Part shown: piece by piece, positions 49,060 to 62,274 of the stretch | Layout of the letters: every line of letters begins with the position of its first letter | How positions within the stretch are numbered: the first letter of the stretch is position 1 | From: Sindora glabra | Taxonomy: Eukaryota; Streptophyta; Magnoliopsida; Fabales; Fabaceae | Assembly: GCA_020226215.1 (NCBI GenBank) | Contig: CM035227.1 | Location: forward strand, 105,197,732-105,261,731 | DNA: 64,000 nucleotides | Reading direction: 5' to 3' | Made by a program: the position numbers and the translations under genes | Notes under the pieces: generated by a model | Told to the model about the DNA's origin: nothing | The model's database searches: none | The model's input: only the letters and a program-made list of their open reading frames with translations

Positions 49060-52000
49060 TTATAGTATTCTGTTAGGATTTTTCTCTTTTTAACCCCAGA
49101 ATGCTTGTCTCCAGGAGATCGTACTCGTGTGGTCAAGCTAAGGACGGCCCATAAGCCCAATTGTTGAGTATACTCTGTCATGACCCAGCCACAAGAGGCT
49201 CAGGAGCCCAATTATTGTTGTGGGTGTACTATACCAATGTAGTTCTCAAGGCCCAAAAGAAATTTGTAATATCGTTATCAAACATGAGCTCATAGACTTG
49301 GGACCAGAAAGAAAAATGAAGAGAAGAAAGAAGGGGCGGGCGCGGGCGCGGGACCTGTCCTCTTTAGTCGATGGAAAGCTGCAGAAATTTATCGTGTAAA
49401 AGATGTAGCTCCATTATTCAAAATTGTAACAAATTTTTATTTGAGAATTTTTTAATTTCTAAAAATAATTACAAAAATTTATTAAAAAAGTTGAACTTTA
49501 CATGAAAAAAGTTATCATTTTTAATTAAAAAAAGGTTGTAAAAATATGCGTTTACACGACTTTCATGAGAATCAATCTGTAGCATCAAGAGGATTGATTT
49601 TCATCCTTTTATTTAAAATAATCTAATTTAATCTTTTAAATGATTAATTACTTTATTTTTAATGTTCTAGTAAATTTTCTATTTAGCAATATTATATGTA
49701 TTGAAAGTGAAATATGGTGAAATTGAATTTCAAATGTAAATAAAAAATTATCAATTAAACATAAAATAATAAAGTAATTTTATAAAATTTAACCTTATCA
49801 ATATAAAGAATTCAAATTTTAATTTCGGATCTATTTCCGGTGCATAACATATTTTACTTTTCATTCTATCTATTACTAACAAAATTGTTGATTTTTCTTA
49901 TTCATTAACCTCTCTCCCCTCTTAATCACCATCCTGCCTAATGGTGCAATTCAGGCATCCAGCCACCATGAATTCAAGTATATATAATTTTTTTTTAAAA
50001 AAAAGAAAAGAGTAAGGATCCTTCGTTTTGTTATAAGATATTTTTTGTAGTGAAATTCCATTTACTTATACATGAGGAAATGATTCATATGTTGCCTCTA
50101 TGTATTATGATGAAAAGAATAATATTTAAAATAATGTTAATAAAAAAAGTTATTTTTTATTATTTTATAATTATAATTCTTACCGTAAATATTTTTATTA
50201 AAACAAATCAATTGAACTTAAAATAAAGAAAACATCTGCCTCAACCGAATTTCAAAGAACAAAGGGAAAATAATTTATATTTTCAGTACAAATATAGAAA
50301 AGGAAGAAATTCATTGATTCAATGAACAATATTTAGAACTATGCAAAAAAAAAAAATCTGAAAATTTTTGTTTCGCGCAAATTCAGCTTCAAATAAAAGA
50401 AAATAACCAAAATTGCAGTGAACGGATCTAAATCTTAAAGTTGAATCCAAATAGAACCATTTTAGCTTTTTGGTTTTAATGTTATTTCACAACTTTCATC
50501 ATCAACAAAAAGCATTGATATGAGGCCAAGATCAACACCTTTTGAATCCAATTTATTCCGATAGCGTTTTTGTTTAGTCTGTGGGGGTCATGGGGCTATC
50601 AGTTTCAGACCAAAAGTGCTTTTGAGATTATTATTTTTTTCAAAAAAAAAAAGGGTTACTATTAAATATGAAGTTTGGGCTCATAATTTTAATATCAATT
50701 TCAAAGAAACATCTTGGCAATCAATTCTGGAGAGCTGAAGAATGGTGGAGTCAGTGGGTCAACGGATTTACCCATTTTGCCATTAACGGCGACAACACGC
50801 GCAGCAGCAGACTGGGTACAGGGAGCTGATGGAGAGGAAAAAGAAGAAAAAAGAGAAAAGATAATACCACCTTAGCAATTGTATTATTAAATGGACGAAT
50901 AAACTTATTTTTCAATGAAATTCAATTTTTTTTCAATTTCATTTTTATAAAAAAATTATATTAATTTTATCTTTATAAAAATATTAACTTATACGATTTT
51001 ATCCTTTTATTAATATTCATATTAAAATTAATATATTTAATTTAATCTCTTAAAGAATATAATTAAATAAATTAATATTTTATAAAAATAGAATTAATAT
51101 ACAATATTTCACAATAGAAAATTGAGAAAAATTGAATCTGTAGTCGACGGAAAAGAGGGTTTACTCACAAATGGACAGACGGTGGCATAAATAGGCCTAG
51201 GCTTGTGGGTTTTACTGATACAACGGGGGATGGATTTTAAAATTTAGGCTCATAATTTTTATCAAATTTAAATGGCTTGATTCAGGACGGGCCAGTATAC
51301 AAGCCATTTCATATAAATATATATATAGTATATTAATATATTATCAAATTTAATCATATATTATTAATTTTTTTATTGTATACCTTAGATTAATAGTATA
51401 CCAATGCATCACTATATTAATAATTTAGAATGATGCACTATAAATTCTCTATAATGTAATTTATGAATTACAAATTATTCAAATTAAACATAAGCCGCAT
51501 TGATTTATTATTTTTATCTTATTAAAAATACAGACCTCTTAACACCTGTCCCATCAATTTTGTATGTTAGTTGTTATGGAAAAATTAAAAATATTGTAAT
51601 AAATATTTAAAAGGATTAAAATTTTAAATAAAATAAATTAAATTTAAATAATAAAAAATTTATTATATACTATTGATAAAATAATATATCATCAAATTTA
51701 ATTATTAATATATTATCTTTTGACATATAAGACTTAATTCTAAAAAAATTAATTTAATATATAATTATATATAATGATATATATCGTTACATTATAATAT
51801 ACTGAAATTTCACCCTTAAATAATATACATTTTAAGAAGAATAAACTTATATTCAAGTTAAATTAAAACTAAGAAAACAGAATTAATGTAATATATAATT
51901 CCAATGAGAAAATCACAGGGTTTCTATATAGTTGCTGACGTATCCAAAGCCAATCCTCTCTTTAAACTTGGATTCTTTTCACAATCATCAGAAAGAATCT

Positions 52001-53300
52001 AACTCTGACACCTAAGAACTGATGGGAAGACAAATCTAACCCATTTTGGACTTTTGAGCACCCAATACCTAACATTGCTTGCCAATTGCTTTAGTGGGCC
52101 AACCCAATTGTCACCAATGGTCTTCCGACACCTGTCCCTTCTCCAAAGTACGTGGACCCCACACCCTGTAGATTTCAATAGGCTGACGTTAACAACAAGA
52201 TCCACTTGTCTAATTATCCATGGCTACCCAAATGGAAAGTGAAAGCAAATCATGGCCGTTTGAAGACAAAATATGGTCATTTTCTTCCTCTTCTTTTTTT
52301 TTTATGATTTAGAACAGAGGGCAGAGAATAGTTAAAAAAATGTTGTACTAAATTCTAGTAAAATCCGAATATAATTCTTATTATTTTTCAAATCATAACA
52401 GTACAGTGAATTAATGATAATTTATAATCAGGTAAATAAAAAATATAATCATTTTTATCATATACTTTTCTTGGCATGAAGTTTCTGCCACACCAAAAAT
52501 AGAGGTGCACAGCATCTTGGACAGTTGAAGAATCATTCCTCTAATCATACCCAATGCCTAAACGACATCATGACCCACTTCCGTTTGGCATTTTGGCATT
52601 CTTGGACTTTGGTTACATTGCTTGTGTTTTACGGGACAAGGACTAAATATAAAGCCGTGTGAATTATAAAACAACCATGGCCAAAAAAAAAATTATAAAA
52701 CAACCAATAAAATTGAGATGAATTTATTTTGCGACAAGAAAACCAATATATATAGAGCAAAAAGTGTTAAATGAGAGTGGAAAGATATATTTGTAATTAG
52801 GGTATGTATGCATGCTTATACAGAATGAGAGGAAGATCGCAATTATGCTGATATAATAATAAGTAATTAACCAATATTAATTAGTTCAAGTAATTGAAAT
52901 TTGATATTTTTAAATAAAATATCAAATTCAAGCATCATAATAAAAAAATTAGTGGAGAAAACTTTTTTTATGTCAAGTTTAATTTGATTTAACTTTAAAT
53001 TAATTAGAATTTGATATAACTATCAAATATCAGGAGCCTATGATAAAAAATAATAATAATTAGATAGTTGAGAGTAGCTATCAATTGTAATGAATAATCA
53101 TCACAAGTTTTAAGGCAAAACGATAGTTGTCTAATATGAATGATAGTATTCATGAAGTTTGGAAAAGGATAGAAAATATTCTAGTATGAGTGCTCAAACT
53201 CAACCCCTAAACACACTAGAATATTTTAGACAACAACAAAAACTAAAACTAATTGAAGTAAGAGAATATGTGTAGAAATAATTGAATATTTTTGGGAGAT
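49060..53300. other. Intergenic DNA, no gene recognised
   Basis: The stretch 49090-49350 is GC-richer, with an internal partial repeat (agcccaattgttgagtatact and agcccaattattgttgtgg) and gggcgcgggcgcggg near 49335; it looks like retroelement or low-copy relic sequence. A second low-copy-like patch at 51930-52260 has promoter-like words (ctgacgt, tacgtggac) but no recognisable frame. The rest is AT-rich. Confidence 0.5.
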
Positions 53301-53314
53301 ATAGATTAGGTTAG

Positions 53315-53607
53315 AGGTGTAAAACAAATTGATCCAATTTGGATCAAAACGGTAGGGATTTTGGTCCATGTGAATAGTTTAATATAATTTTTCATAACAA
53401 TAAATTAAATTTTAGATGATTTAATTTGAGTTGTATTCATATATCAACTAATTCATTCAAATTTTAATTCATACAAACTAATTCATTCAAATTTCGATTC
53501 ATACAAATTAATCTATATAAACCTAAGGTTAAAACATATTAAATTTGTATAATTCGATTCGTTTAAAAATCGGTCCAATCTGTATACCACAATTCGTTTC
53601 ACATGGC
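53315..53607. mobile_element. Possible MITE, ~290 bp
   Basis: The left border ggtgtaaaacaaattg and the right border read inward (ccatgtgaaacgaattg) are imperfect inverted repeats. The interior carries a short direct repeat, caaactaattcattcaaatt / caaattaatctat. No target duplication established. Confidence 0.4.
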
Positions 53608-53619
53608 TAAATTGGATTG

Positions 53620-54063
53620 TCTCTACGGGTGTGGAGTTTGCACCGTGCGCCCCACAATTTAGGCTTCACTCGACGTGCAATTTTGCTCAGCACAATTTTA
53701 TTGACCAGAGCCAGCCTTGTTTGCAAGGCAAAAATCAATGAACCAAGAAGGAGAGGTTGATAGAGCAAACCCTAAAACATGATGAGCTAGATGTGAAAAA
53801 GGACAAGCAGCCATGGGAGGGCTGGAAAACAAGGGAAAGAATTAAATGGGTCTAAGGCCAACTGCTATGATTGACAATAAATGCATAAAACTGCTTTCCA
53901 TGATTTAACCCAACAATCATCCGACATATCTTTGTATTATTAGGCGACTTGGCATTGACCCTTATCTTGTGTATGATCTCTCTATTTTTATATTAATTAA
54001 TGGTTTCCTGGTCTTATCTTCTTATCCAACTCAAGGACGTCACACAAAATAGACTACACTTTC

Positions 54064-54098
<35 letters not shown>

Positions 54099-57000
54099 GC
54101 TGGTGAGCGGGCCAAAACTGACTATAAACAAACCGGTACTGTTTCGCATTGATACGTGTTCAAATGAGGCTCTCTAAAATATAAAAGATATTTTAAGAGA
54201 TAAAATAAAAAAAAATCAACAATTTAAAATTTAATATCTTATTTTATTTTTTCAAAGTGCAAGACATGCTTTGAAAAAGCTTAATCCATATTGGAACAAG
54301 TTATATATGATGAAAATTTTCACCTTAGCAAGCCGAATTTACTACAAATGTGCTCCTGCACATTTTAGGCGTAGCCTACGTGGTGTGAGATTATAACTTT
54401 TCCTATGTAAAGCTATGTTGGGTGTTATTTGGAGTGTTATAAATTATAAAAGTTAGTTTTACAGTTGAAATTTTTTTTTAACTCATAATCAATATCCAAT
54501 TCCTTTTATGTTCAATGTAAAATAATCTAATAATTTCATTCTTACACATTAAGCAATTGATTGAGATCCTGATATCAACCAATTCTCCTGCAAATTATCA
54601 AACAAAAATTTTATAATTGCCCCTTCTATAATCCATAAGAAAAATCTAACAAGCTATTGTCATTAAAAAACAAGTATTTATTTCAGAAATGTTGAGTCTC
54701 AAATCTGACTTATATCCAGAGACAGAAAGTATGAGCCAAGCATAGGGGAGGGGGCTTGATGATGAACGTGTGTAGAATATTGATTTATACAATGCTAATT
54801 ATTTTTTTGGTGTTTTATTTTGTCTGCATCATATTAAATAAATATGTGAAGTAATAATAATAAGGGATGCTTAATGAATCAGTTCATGTGAACGGAACTC
54901 ATTTAGGCTCGATTTATTTATATAAAAATGTCAATCTATTTTAATTGATTTGATCTATAAAAAAATTTAAAAAAAATTAAAAACTTTGCATTATAAATGA
55001 ACTTGATCTGCGGATTAACCTACGGTTCGTATAGGTATACCCACACAAACTTAACCAAATGCAAGCTTAATTTTAGCAAATATGGTTCATAAAAAATCTG
55101 CAGACCGGTGGCCCGCCAAACATACTCATAGAGTTTTTCTACACGGCATCCTATGTGACCCAATGAAGCAGCTCGTAGTCTTGGCTTTTTGTTTGCCTTT
55201 TATCTTTATACACCTCAACCGCTGAAACCTTTTCTTCAACGGTCTGCAAGAACACAAATTATAGAATCTGAAATCAACCCTTTCATAAATTATTGGGCAA
55301 TGTATATTATAATTGAATTTTAATATTAGTATTGAATGCTTTTTTAAAGTTTCTTAACTATAAAAATGAGTTTAAAAATTAAAATTCTATCTCAATTTAT
55401 AATTTAACACCTCTATTTTACGATCAATATGAAATGACTCAACACCATTTGACCTCTCTGAATCACTTGGCCTCCCTATGTCATATTTCTTTTGTTTTAT
55501 GAAAGACTGAATCTTAACAATTGCAGTCTATTAGCTATGTAAATATTTCTTCTATTAGATTTCAATATGTGAATAATATAATATCTTGCGTAAAGTCCTA
55601 TACATATTAATTAAATTTGAAAGTTGATTATAATATATGAAAAAATAAAATTGACTATTTAAATAATTTTAACTAGTATTTTAAATTAAATAGTTCAGAC
55701 TTGTCAGTTGCGTGGATCAGTGAAGTTTGGGGTGGGACAATAATAATTGAACAATAATAATTCAGCACCATATGTACACACTTTGACAGAGAAAATAAGG
55801 CATCAATTTCTTTCCACAGATTCAGACAACAAAAGAGAAATAGGCTCATTATTACTGACGTGAACAAATAAGCTCCTCCTATGGCAAAGTGACATCCAAT
55901 AATTTAGCTGGGCCATCAAACGCGTCACGTCCTACACCTACCAGAGAAGTTTGGAGCAGACAAGGAGTAATTTAACTTCTGTAGGCAATAATCAGCATAA
56001 AATTGCACACATATTAGGGAATGACGAAGATGTAATATTTTATTATATATTAGTAATTTTACATCGTTACATTTTATTTAATTAGTATAGTATTATATAG
56101 ATCAATAAATTTTAATCTTTAAATTTAGTGGTAAATTATAATAATAATGCATGAAAATTTCTTCCTCTATACATGGACTTGTTTGTGGAACAAAGTTTCC
56201 ATTTTTTTTTTTGTTTTTGGTAAAGAAAGTTTCCGTGTTTGTTGGTTGTTGCCGACCGTTCTTTCCATTCGTGTCAGTCTTATTTTCTCGAATTCTGCTG
56301 CATGCACTATATGGTTATGTCCATCTTAGATTGGATGATTAGCTGACCAGAAAGGCAAGTAAGCTCTCTACTAAAAGCATGATGTCTGCAGTAATGTTTA
56401 TACCATAGAGGATCATTTTCAAACGTTATAATGTATTAGGTGATGACTATAATATACTGATTAATTATACCAGTATATTAATAGTTTAAATTATTAAATT
56501 TTATCTATTTATGTAATATTGTATAATATAAATAAAATCTAACAATAAATTTACTGATGTATTGATATTATCGGTGCACCTTAATCTCTCCTAACGTACA
56601 AACATAATTTTGGTATATTGTACACAACAATCTTTCCTACAACTGAGTTTGCGGCATGTGAAGATGTTGGCATGTGGAAGATGTCGCCGTTAGAAAAGGG
56701 TGTATTGTAGGTAGTCGACGGAGACAACTTTCAATTTTCAAAGTGCACAATCTCTAACAATTTTTTTATTTAGTTTAAAAGCACCAGATTTATGCATTTG
56801 CCTCATCTGCGGCTATTTTTATAGTCTTTTTATTTGTAAATCACACCTTATTTAATATAAATTTTTATGAAGTAAATTATCCTTTAATTAAATAAAATTA
56901 ATAATTAATAGTTGTTATTTTTCCTTAAAATATAAAATTTTCCAAAAATAATTCTAAGTTTTTAATATAATTGATTTAATTCAATATTAAAAGCAAACAT

Positions 57001-57240
57001 GATCATTGAAATGTAAACCTTTCTTTTTATTTTTATTTTTTTTGCAATCATAATTTTTTTTTAGTAACTAAAATAAATTATGTTTTGCAACCCTAAGATC
57101 ATCATAGAATTCACCTTTGTAACTATTCTCTTCATTTTTGTTTTTCATTTAAGCTAAATTCACAAAAATTAATAAATATAATAAATAATCTCAATTTTAA
57201 GATAAAGGAATATAATTTACTAATTTTTGTCTTACTAAAA
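53620..57240. other. Intergenic DNA, no gene recognised
   Basis: Low-copy-like patches at 53620-54060 and 55100-55260 contain no recognisable frame. The overlapping short frames at 56147-56342 are rich in Phe, Val and Ser and without family resemblance. The rest is AT-rich. Confidence 0.5.
54066..54095. repeat. (AT)n microsatellite
   Basis: Uninterrupted AT run of about 14 units. Confidence 0.96.
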
Positions 57241-57253
57241 GCTAATTGATATA

Positions 57254-57439
57254 ACCAACATGAGTTAGTTTGAGTGGAAGGAATTTGAGCACCTTAAGAT
57301 GTTTTGGGTTCGATCCAAGCTCTATATATAAAGAAATTTTAGTTGAGAGAAGTCTCATCTTTGATGTCCAACAATACATTAGGGAATTAATCTCTCACTA
57401 GTCAGATGAGGTATACCCTCATGAAAACAAAAAGAAAAT
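57254..57439 (+). mobile_element. tRNA-derived SINE, 186 bp
   Basis: An A-box-like tagtttgagtgg (57266-57277) and a B-box-like ggttcgatcc (57307-57316) are spaced as in an RNA polymerase III promoter. A non-tRNA body follows and ends in an A-rich tail (gaaaacaaaaagaaaa). The flanks are 11-bp direct repeats differing at one base: taattgatata (57243-57253) and taattaatata (57440-57450). This combination of polymerase III promoter, A-rich tail and target-site duplication is diagnostic of SINEs. The family name cannot be given without a search. Confidence 0.72.
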
Positions 57440-57449
57440 TAATTAATAT

Positions 57450-59300
57450 ATAAAGTTATTGAGTTTTATTAGGAGTAAGCTTAAAAAAGAAGATAAAAAG
57501 CACAATTCTTATCTTACAAAGCAACAAATAAATAAAAAAAATTCCAAAATCACCTATAAAAAAGAATAGAGGAAATGAAATTTCAAACATTTAGGATTTT
57601 ATTGTACCAAACTTGAGGTTATGAATCAAATTATAGAAATAAAGAAGAGGGAAGCATAACTCCATTATAAAAGTTCAAAATTTTAGGAGATTGTGCAAAT
57701 CTTATACATGATATAGATGAACACATGAACCACATTTTTAAAATATTATTTGCTTGCATTTAATATTTTTAAATTCTGTTTAAATGCATATTAGTTATAA
57801 ACATTTTGCATATGAAAATGGTTTGTGAATTACTATTTAATCATTATATCTGAATTGTTCCAATTTTATTAGATGTCCAAAGGGACATGTTTGAATTATA
57901 TGGATTGTTTTATATAGACGACTTGTTAAAAAGTTTTCATCAATAAGCTGAATTTCAAGAATAAAATTTTATTAAAATATGTTTACCAATATGACTTTTT
58001 GTAATTAATATAATTTGTATGTATTAAATAAATTAATTTTTTGTTATATAAAAATAATGAAAATTGAAACTTTAACAATTGTATCTTCCTTTTTTGATAA
58101 CCGAATAACTAGATTATTCATTGTAAACCATCAACGACTGCTACAATTTCTTACACCAATTACATGCTAACATTGCATAGCTTAATTTATTGTATATTAT
58201 ATAACATTTTTTAACATTTGTACCACAGCACACCCCAACTTAAAAATATAGGATTATGTCATATACACTACTTTAAAAATATTTTGAAATTATTTTTTAT
58301 AAATCATGAAATTTACAATGCCAAAAATAGGAGGTGGTTAATAAAGTTTGTTGCATGGTCCGAATACTTTGGCAGGAAAGTAGAAAATTCCAGAGTAATT
58401 ATGGAAACCCTAGATTTTTCCCCGTTTTCCTTTTATTACAATCAATCAATCTATCAATCAAAAATGGAACATTAATCTGTCTTTCAGCTGAGGACAAGTG
58501 GGCAATTGCCGCAATTCCTTCTACAAACAAAGAAGTGCTACGCCTATCGACAGCCTACAACTTGGAGAGGTAAAAATAATTGTCGCTACATAGAAAAAGA
58601 TCGAAAGTTGTACACGGTTTTCAATCTCATGGGTCAATAAGATCGCTCATCAAGGGCCACGACAACTCAATAAGGGTATAAAAATGTTACTCTTGCCCGT
58701 AAATTCGGGGAATAATCTCATTTTAGACTTACTTAATGGAGCAATAGGATTATAATAATTAAAAGGTCTTTAAATTAATTTTTTTCAAAAGAAACAATCA
58801 TTATTAAAAATTATATCATTAATAAAAAGAGAAATCCTGAATATTACACATTGCAATTAATTAAAAATTAATTATTTTTATCATTATATTATATAAACCC
58901 TTACTATTTCTTCACATTGTTACATTTTTTATTCTAGGAAATTATGGATACACTTTCTTTAGGTTTTTTTTATCATACACTCCTTTTTAATAAATAGAAT
59001 TGTGAAGTTGATAATTTGTAAAGAGATAGCAAAAAGTGTGTTTAGGACAATTAAAATAATATTATTTTTATTCATGCTTCCCCACCATCTATTATTTGAA
59101 GTGAGAGGACATAAATATAAATATAAATTATAAGAGGAAAAATATAAAATTATCAATTTTATCCATAAAATTATTAATTTTATCTCTAAAATTATAAATA
59201 TTAATAAAATAATTTTGAATTAGATAAAATTACCAATTTTGTTTCTTAAAGTTATAAATTTTCTATAAAATAGTTTTGAATTATATAAAATTATAATTTC
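57450..59300. other. AT-rich intergenic DNA with one exon-like piece
   Basis: Apart from the exon-like piece at 58488-58569, no coding sequence is recognisable. The 58600-58700 stretch is GC-richer but featureless. Repeated blocks of ttataaattttatctaaaat-type sequence begin near 59150. Confidence 0.5.
58488..58569 (+). other. Isolated exon-like segment, unidentified
   Basis: An 82-bp open segment is bounded by a good acceptor (tctttcag) and a good donor (gag|gtaaaa). It reads EDKWAIAAIPSTNKEVLRLS followed by TAYNLER, a normal-looking protein composition in an otherwise AT-rich surrounding. The sequence 58330-58440 upstream is also open in a second frame (VAWSEYFGRKVEN). I do not recognise the protein and see no partner exons. 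It may be a gene relic or a captured exon. Confidence 0.25.
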
Positions 59301-59303
59301 ATT

Positions 59304-59693
59304 CTAAAATAATAATCTATATATATAATTTTATCCATCAGTTATATTATTCAAAGACAAAATTATTAGAACCAATTTGTATAGAAGAACGAAATTATAT
59401 TATGAATTATTATTCGAAAATAAAATTACAACTTTACCAAATTTAAAAACTATTTTATAAATACATTATAATTTCAAAGATAAAATTCATAATTTTATCT
59501 AAAATAATAATCTATATATATAATTTCATCCATCAGTTATATTATTCAAAGACGAAATTATTAGAACCAATTTATATAGAAGAACGAAATTATATTATTA
59601 ATTATTATTCAAAAAATAAGATTACAACTTTACCAAATTTAAAAACTATTTTATAAATACATTATAATTTCAAAAATAAAATTCATAATTTTA
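59304..59693. repeat. Recent tandem duplication, two copies of 195 bp
   Basis: Unit 1 (59304-59498) and unit 2 (59499-59693) both begin ctaaaataataatctatat and run through tatattattcaaagac and aacgaaattatatta with only a handful of differences. Unit 2 ends about 330 bp before the ATG of the HD-Zip gene, so the duplication lies in its upstream region. Weaker related sequence extends left to about 59150. Confidence 0.92.
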
Positions 59694-59889
59694 TTTTAAT
59701 ATTTTGTAATTTTGATATACCTTTTATATTCATAGTTATACATAGTCCTATAGTACCATTTTAGATAGCTAGTATTAATTATTTGTATAAAATAGGTATT
59801 TAATTTAATTCAAATTGTGATATGCGTATAAGCGTGAGATACGGTGCAAGTTGGTAACACCACTAAATTACTTTGATATCGTTACATAT

Positions 59890-60022
59890 GGCCAACTCTA
59901 TATCTTGCACCTTATCCTCTTCAGAAGGCTTTCATAGCTAAATTTCCTGGGCAACAACATTGTTTTTCAAATTATAAGTTCAGCCGTAGAATTTAAAATC
60001 CTTTCCTTCACACAGATCACAA
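59890..60022 (+). promoter_or_regulatory. Probable core promoter and 5' leader of the HD-Zip gene
   Basis: A TATA-like tctatatct (59898-59905) lies about 120 bp before the ATG, and the sequence after it is less AT-rich and lacks upstream ATGs in a good context. No perfect ACGTG-type abscisic-acid response element was seen in the 300 bp upstream, although the gene's subfamily is usually stress-induced. Confidence 0.35.
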
Positions 60023-61026
60023 ATGATGGAAGGTGATGAGTATATTCAAGCATCAGAAGAGAGCCAAGGACGACAAAATCCAAAGAAGAAAAAGAGCAAG
60101 CTGGAAAACAGGAAGAGGTTTAGTGATGAACAGATTAGATCACTAGAATGCATATTTGAATCAGAATCAAAGCTGGAGCCAAGAAAGAAGATGCAACTAG
60201 CACAAGATCTTGAGCTCCAACCTCGCCAAGTTGCCATATGGTTTCAGAACAGAAGAGCCAGATGGAAATCAAAGCGGATAGAGCAAGAATACAGGAAGCT
60301 CAAAGACGAATATGACAACTTGGCATCTCGCTTTGAAACCCTAAAGAAAGAGAATGAATCCCTACAAACAGAGGTAAATTTTTCTACTTCTTCTTATCAC
60401 AGTACCATAGTTACTAGAAACTTTGTTTTTGCATAATATGTTGATACTACACTCTTGTACAATCCCAACGATTGCTTCGATGGGGAGACAATAGAGGAAG
60501 GATGACTCTTCCCGGACTTGGCATTCATTCATGCCATCAAACATATAGTTGAAGGGCCTCAGTTTGTGGGTTAAAGAAAATTGGCATATCCTATCCTCGT
60601 GCCATGTTTCTAGTAACTATTCATAGTATTTACTTCATGCAATCATTTAACAAATGATAACATCGGTGTCATGTTTTTCGACAGTTGCAGAAGCTAACTG
60701 ATTTAATGGAGACATCCCATGTGGGTATAAGGGAAGAAAGCACAGAAAATGGTGGTTCAGGAAGTGGACAAAGCAATTGGTGGGCTGAAGCAAAGCCAAG
60801 TTTCTCAAATGAGTGTTTTGAGGACAGAGAAGGCACGCACTCAGATGATCAAAATGACAAGAGCACGAAAATTGGATATGCTGAGAACAAAGGTTACCAA
60901 CTTCAGAGATTGGATGATCAATTAGAGGTTCCTTTGGGATCACTTGAAAAATGGTACAGTGGGGATCCAAGTGGTTTCCTCGATCAATCTTGCAGCACTT
61001 CTCAGTTGTTAGACTTCTGGAATTGA
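60023..61026 (+). CDS. HD-Zip class I transcription factor (ATHB-7/ATHB-12-like)
   Basis: Two exons, 60023-60373 and 60685-61026, are joined by a 311-bp phase-0 intron (cagag|gtaaat ... cgacag|ttgcag), giving 230 residues. Residues 21-26 are a basic nuclear-localisation-like run (KKKKSK). The homeodomain spans about 27-84, with the recognition helix signature VAIWFQNRRARWKSK at 70-84. A leucine zipper follows directly, with Leu at 93, 100, 107, 114 and 121; the intron falls between the fourth and fifth. Such proteins bind CAATNATTG-type sites as dimers in the nucleus. The C-terminal third is acidic and Ser/Gln-rich with Trp residues and ends SQLLDFWN, like the activation tail of this class. 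Domain order, zipper type and length (ATHB-12 is about 235 residues) point to the clade induced by abscisic acid and water deficit in Arabidopsis; that role here is inferred. A second in-frame ATG follows the first. The gene looks complete. Confidence 0.93.
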
Positions 61027-61500
61027 GTTCAAAGAAAAAAAAAATGGTCAGTGTAACTTAAATTGTATCATCGCAAGTGAAAGGGACAACAAATCGAGGT
61101 AGTTTACTCGAATGGTGCCTTGTGAAAATGTGTAAGAGTAATGTAAAGAAACTGTGTGCAGGTAGCAATTTTTCAAGGAAAAACACCCCAACCAAACAGG
61201 ATGTGGGAAGTCAAGTAGGATTGGCATAGAAGATCAAGGATGAAGTTTCCTGTGGCCTTTGAGCTGATGAACAGAGAATGAAGAAATTCTCAACTCATTA
61301 GTTTCTTGATTGCAAGGGGATCAAGACTAAGATCTTGCCAACCCTTTCTTACCTGTTGGGCTCGAGTAATTTGGGGTGTTGTGATCTTTAAGACATGACT
61401 TGCACACACAGTGTGAAATGAGTAGTGTAATTTGGGTAGTGCTTGATTTAATAATGCAATGTATTTCTTAAATTCCAGGGCTTCACTCATATTACACAGC
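61027..61500 (+). other. Probable 3' UTR of the HD-Zip gene
   Basis: The sequence after the stop keeps a balanced composition without repeats for about 450 bp. It ends near a poly(A)-signal-like ttaataatgcaatg at about 61446-61462. The reverse-strand frame through it (61290-61511) is a shadow with no family resemblance. Confidence 0.4.
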
Positions 61501-62270
61501 CAGATACACACATTAATTATACTTTGATCAGCTTTTCAGAATTCAATTCTAATCGACTATTGTAATTTCTCTAAAACAGTACAAGCGATAGTTCTAAGCA
61601 GAAGAGTTATGCAAAAAATGAAATGACTTCATGAAAGTTTGGCCTCAGAAAACTGCTAAATAGAAAACCAAATTCATCAGTTTTCTTTGGAATTTCTACA
61701 CGCACCTCGCTTGCTTCAAGTCTTCTATTAGACTATGTTACACTGTTTGGCACTCACCTACGGGAACTGGTCCTCCATTAAAAAACTGTAACAGAAAAGT
61801 CAATTATTAACAAAAAGGCCAATTTTTTTAATATATACGCAGCAAATTATGATCCATGATTACAAATATCTTGTGCCACTAATCCATCATTACAAATTTA
61901 AAACACAAACATCCATCACATCACATATAAAGAAGGGCGACAGAGTACAACATTCATTTGGAAAATTGTGAAGCTTATCACAATAGGTCCCGACCCGAGT
62001 CTTGCGGTAAAACATTCAGCAGACTTTTCTGTGGATCATAAAAGCAATCCATTTGCTGATACGAAGGATAAGAAAATGACAAACACAGAAATCCAGATAA
62101 GAATTGGTCCCGTTCATCAAAGTTTCAGCTTTTATTTGACAGATGCAAACAAGTAGCATAATTTTAAGATTCGGATTTGGCTCGCTGATGTCCATTCTGC
62201 CTGTCGGCTGCTGTGGCAACCAATAAGCCAATTAATTTTTATATACATCGGATGGTAAAAAGCTTATCAA
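61500..62270. other. Low-copy intergenic DNA with minus-strand exon-like hints
   Basis: On the minus strand, a 28-bp segment (61758-61785) sits between an acceptor-like tctgttacag and a donor-like gtgagtg. A frame from 62231 downward reads YWLPQQPTGRMDISEPNPN. Neither could be joined into a recognisable product. The composition suggests transcribed or recently unique sequence. Confidence 0.25.
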
Positions 62271-62274
62271 CATT

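Noticed and set aside
49334..49352. gggcgcgggcgcggg GC-rich word considered as a regulatory or G-quadruplex element
   Set aside because: Too short, with G runs of only three and no gene or promoter context nearby.
60046..60237. Minus-strand 63-codon frame across the homeodomain exon
   Set aside because: Shadow of the HD-Zip coding strand, which has unambiguous homeodomain residues.
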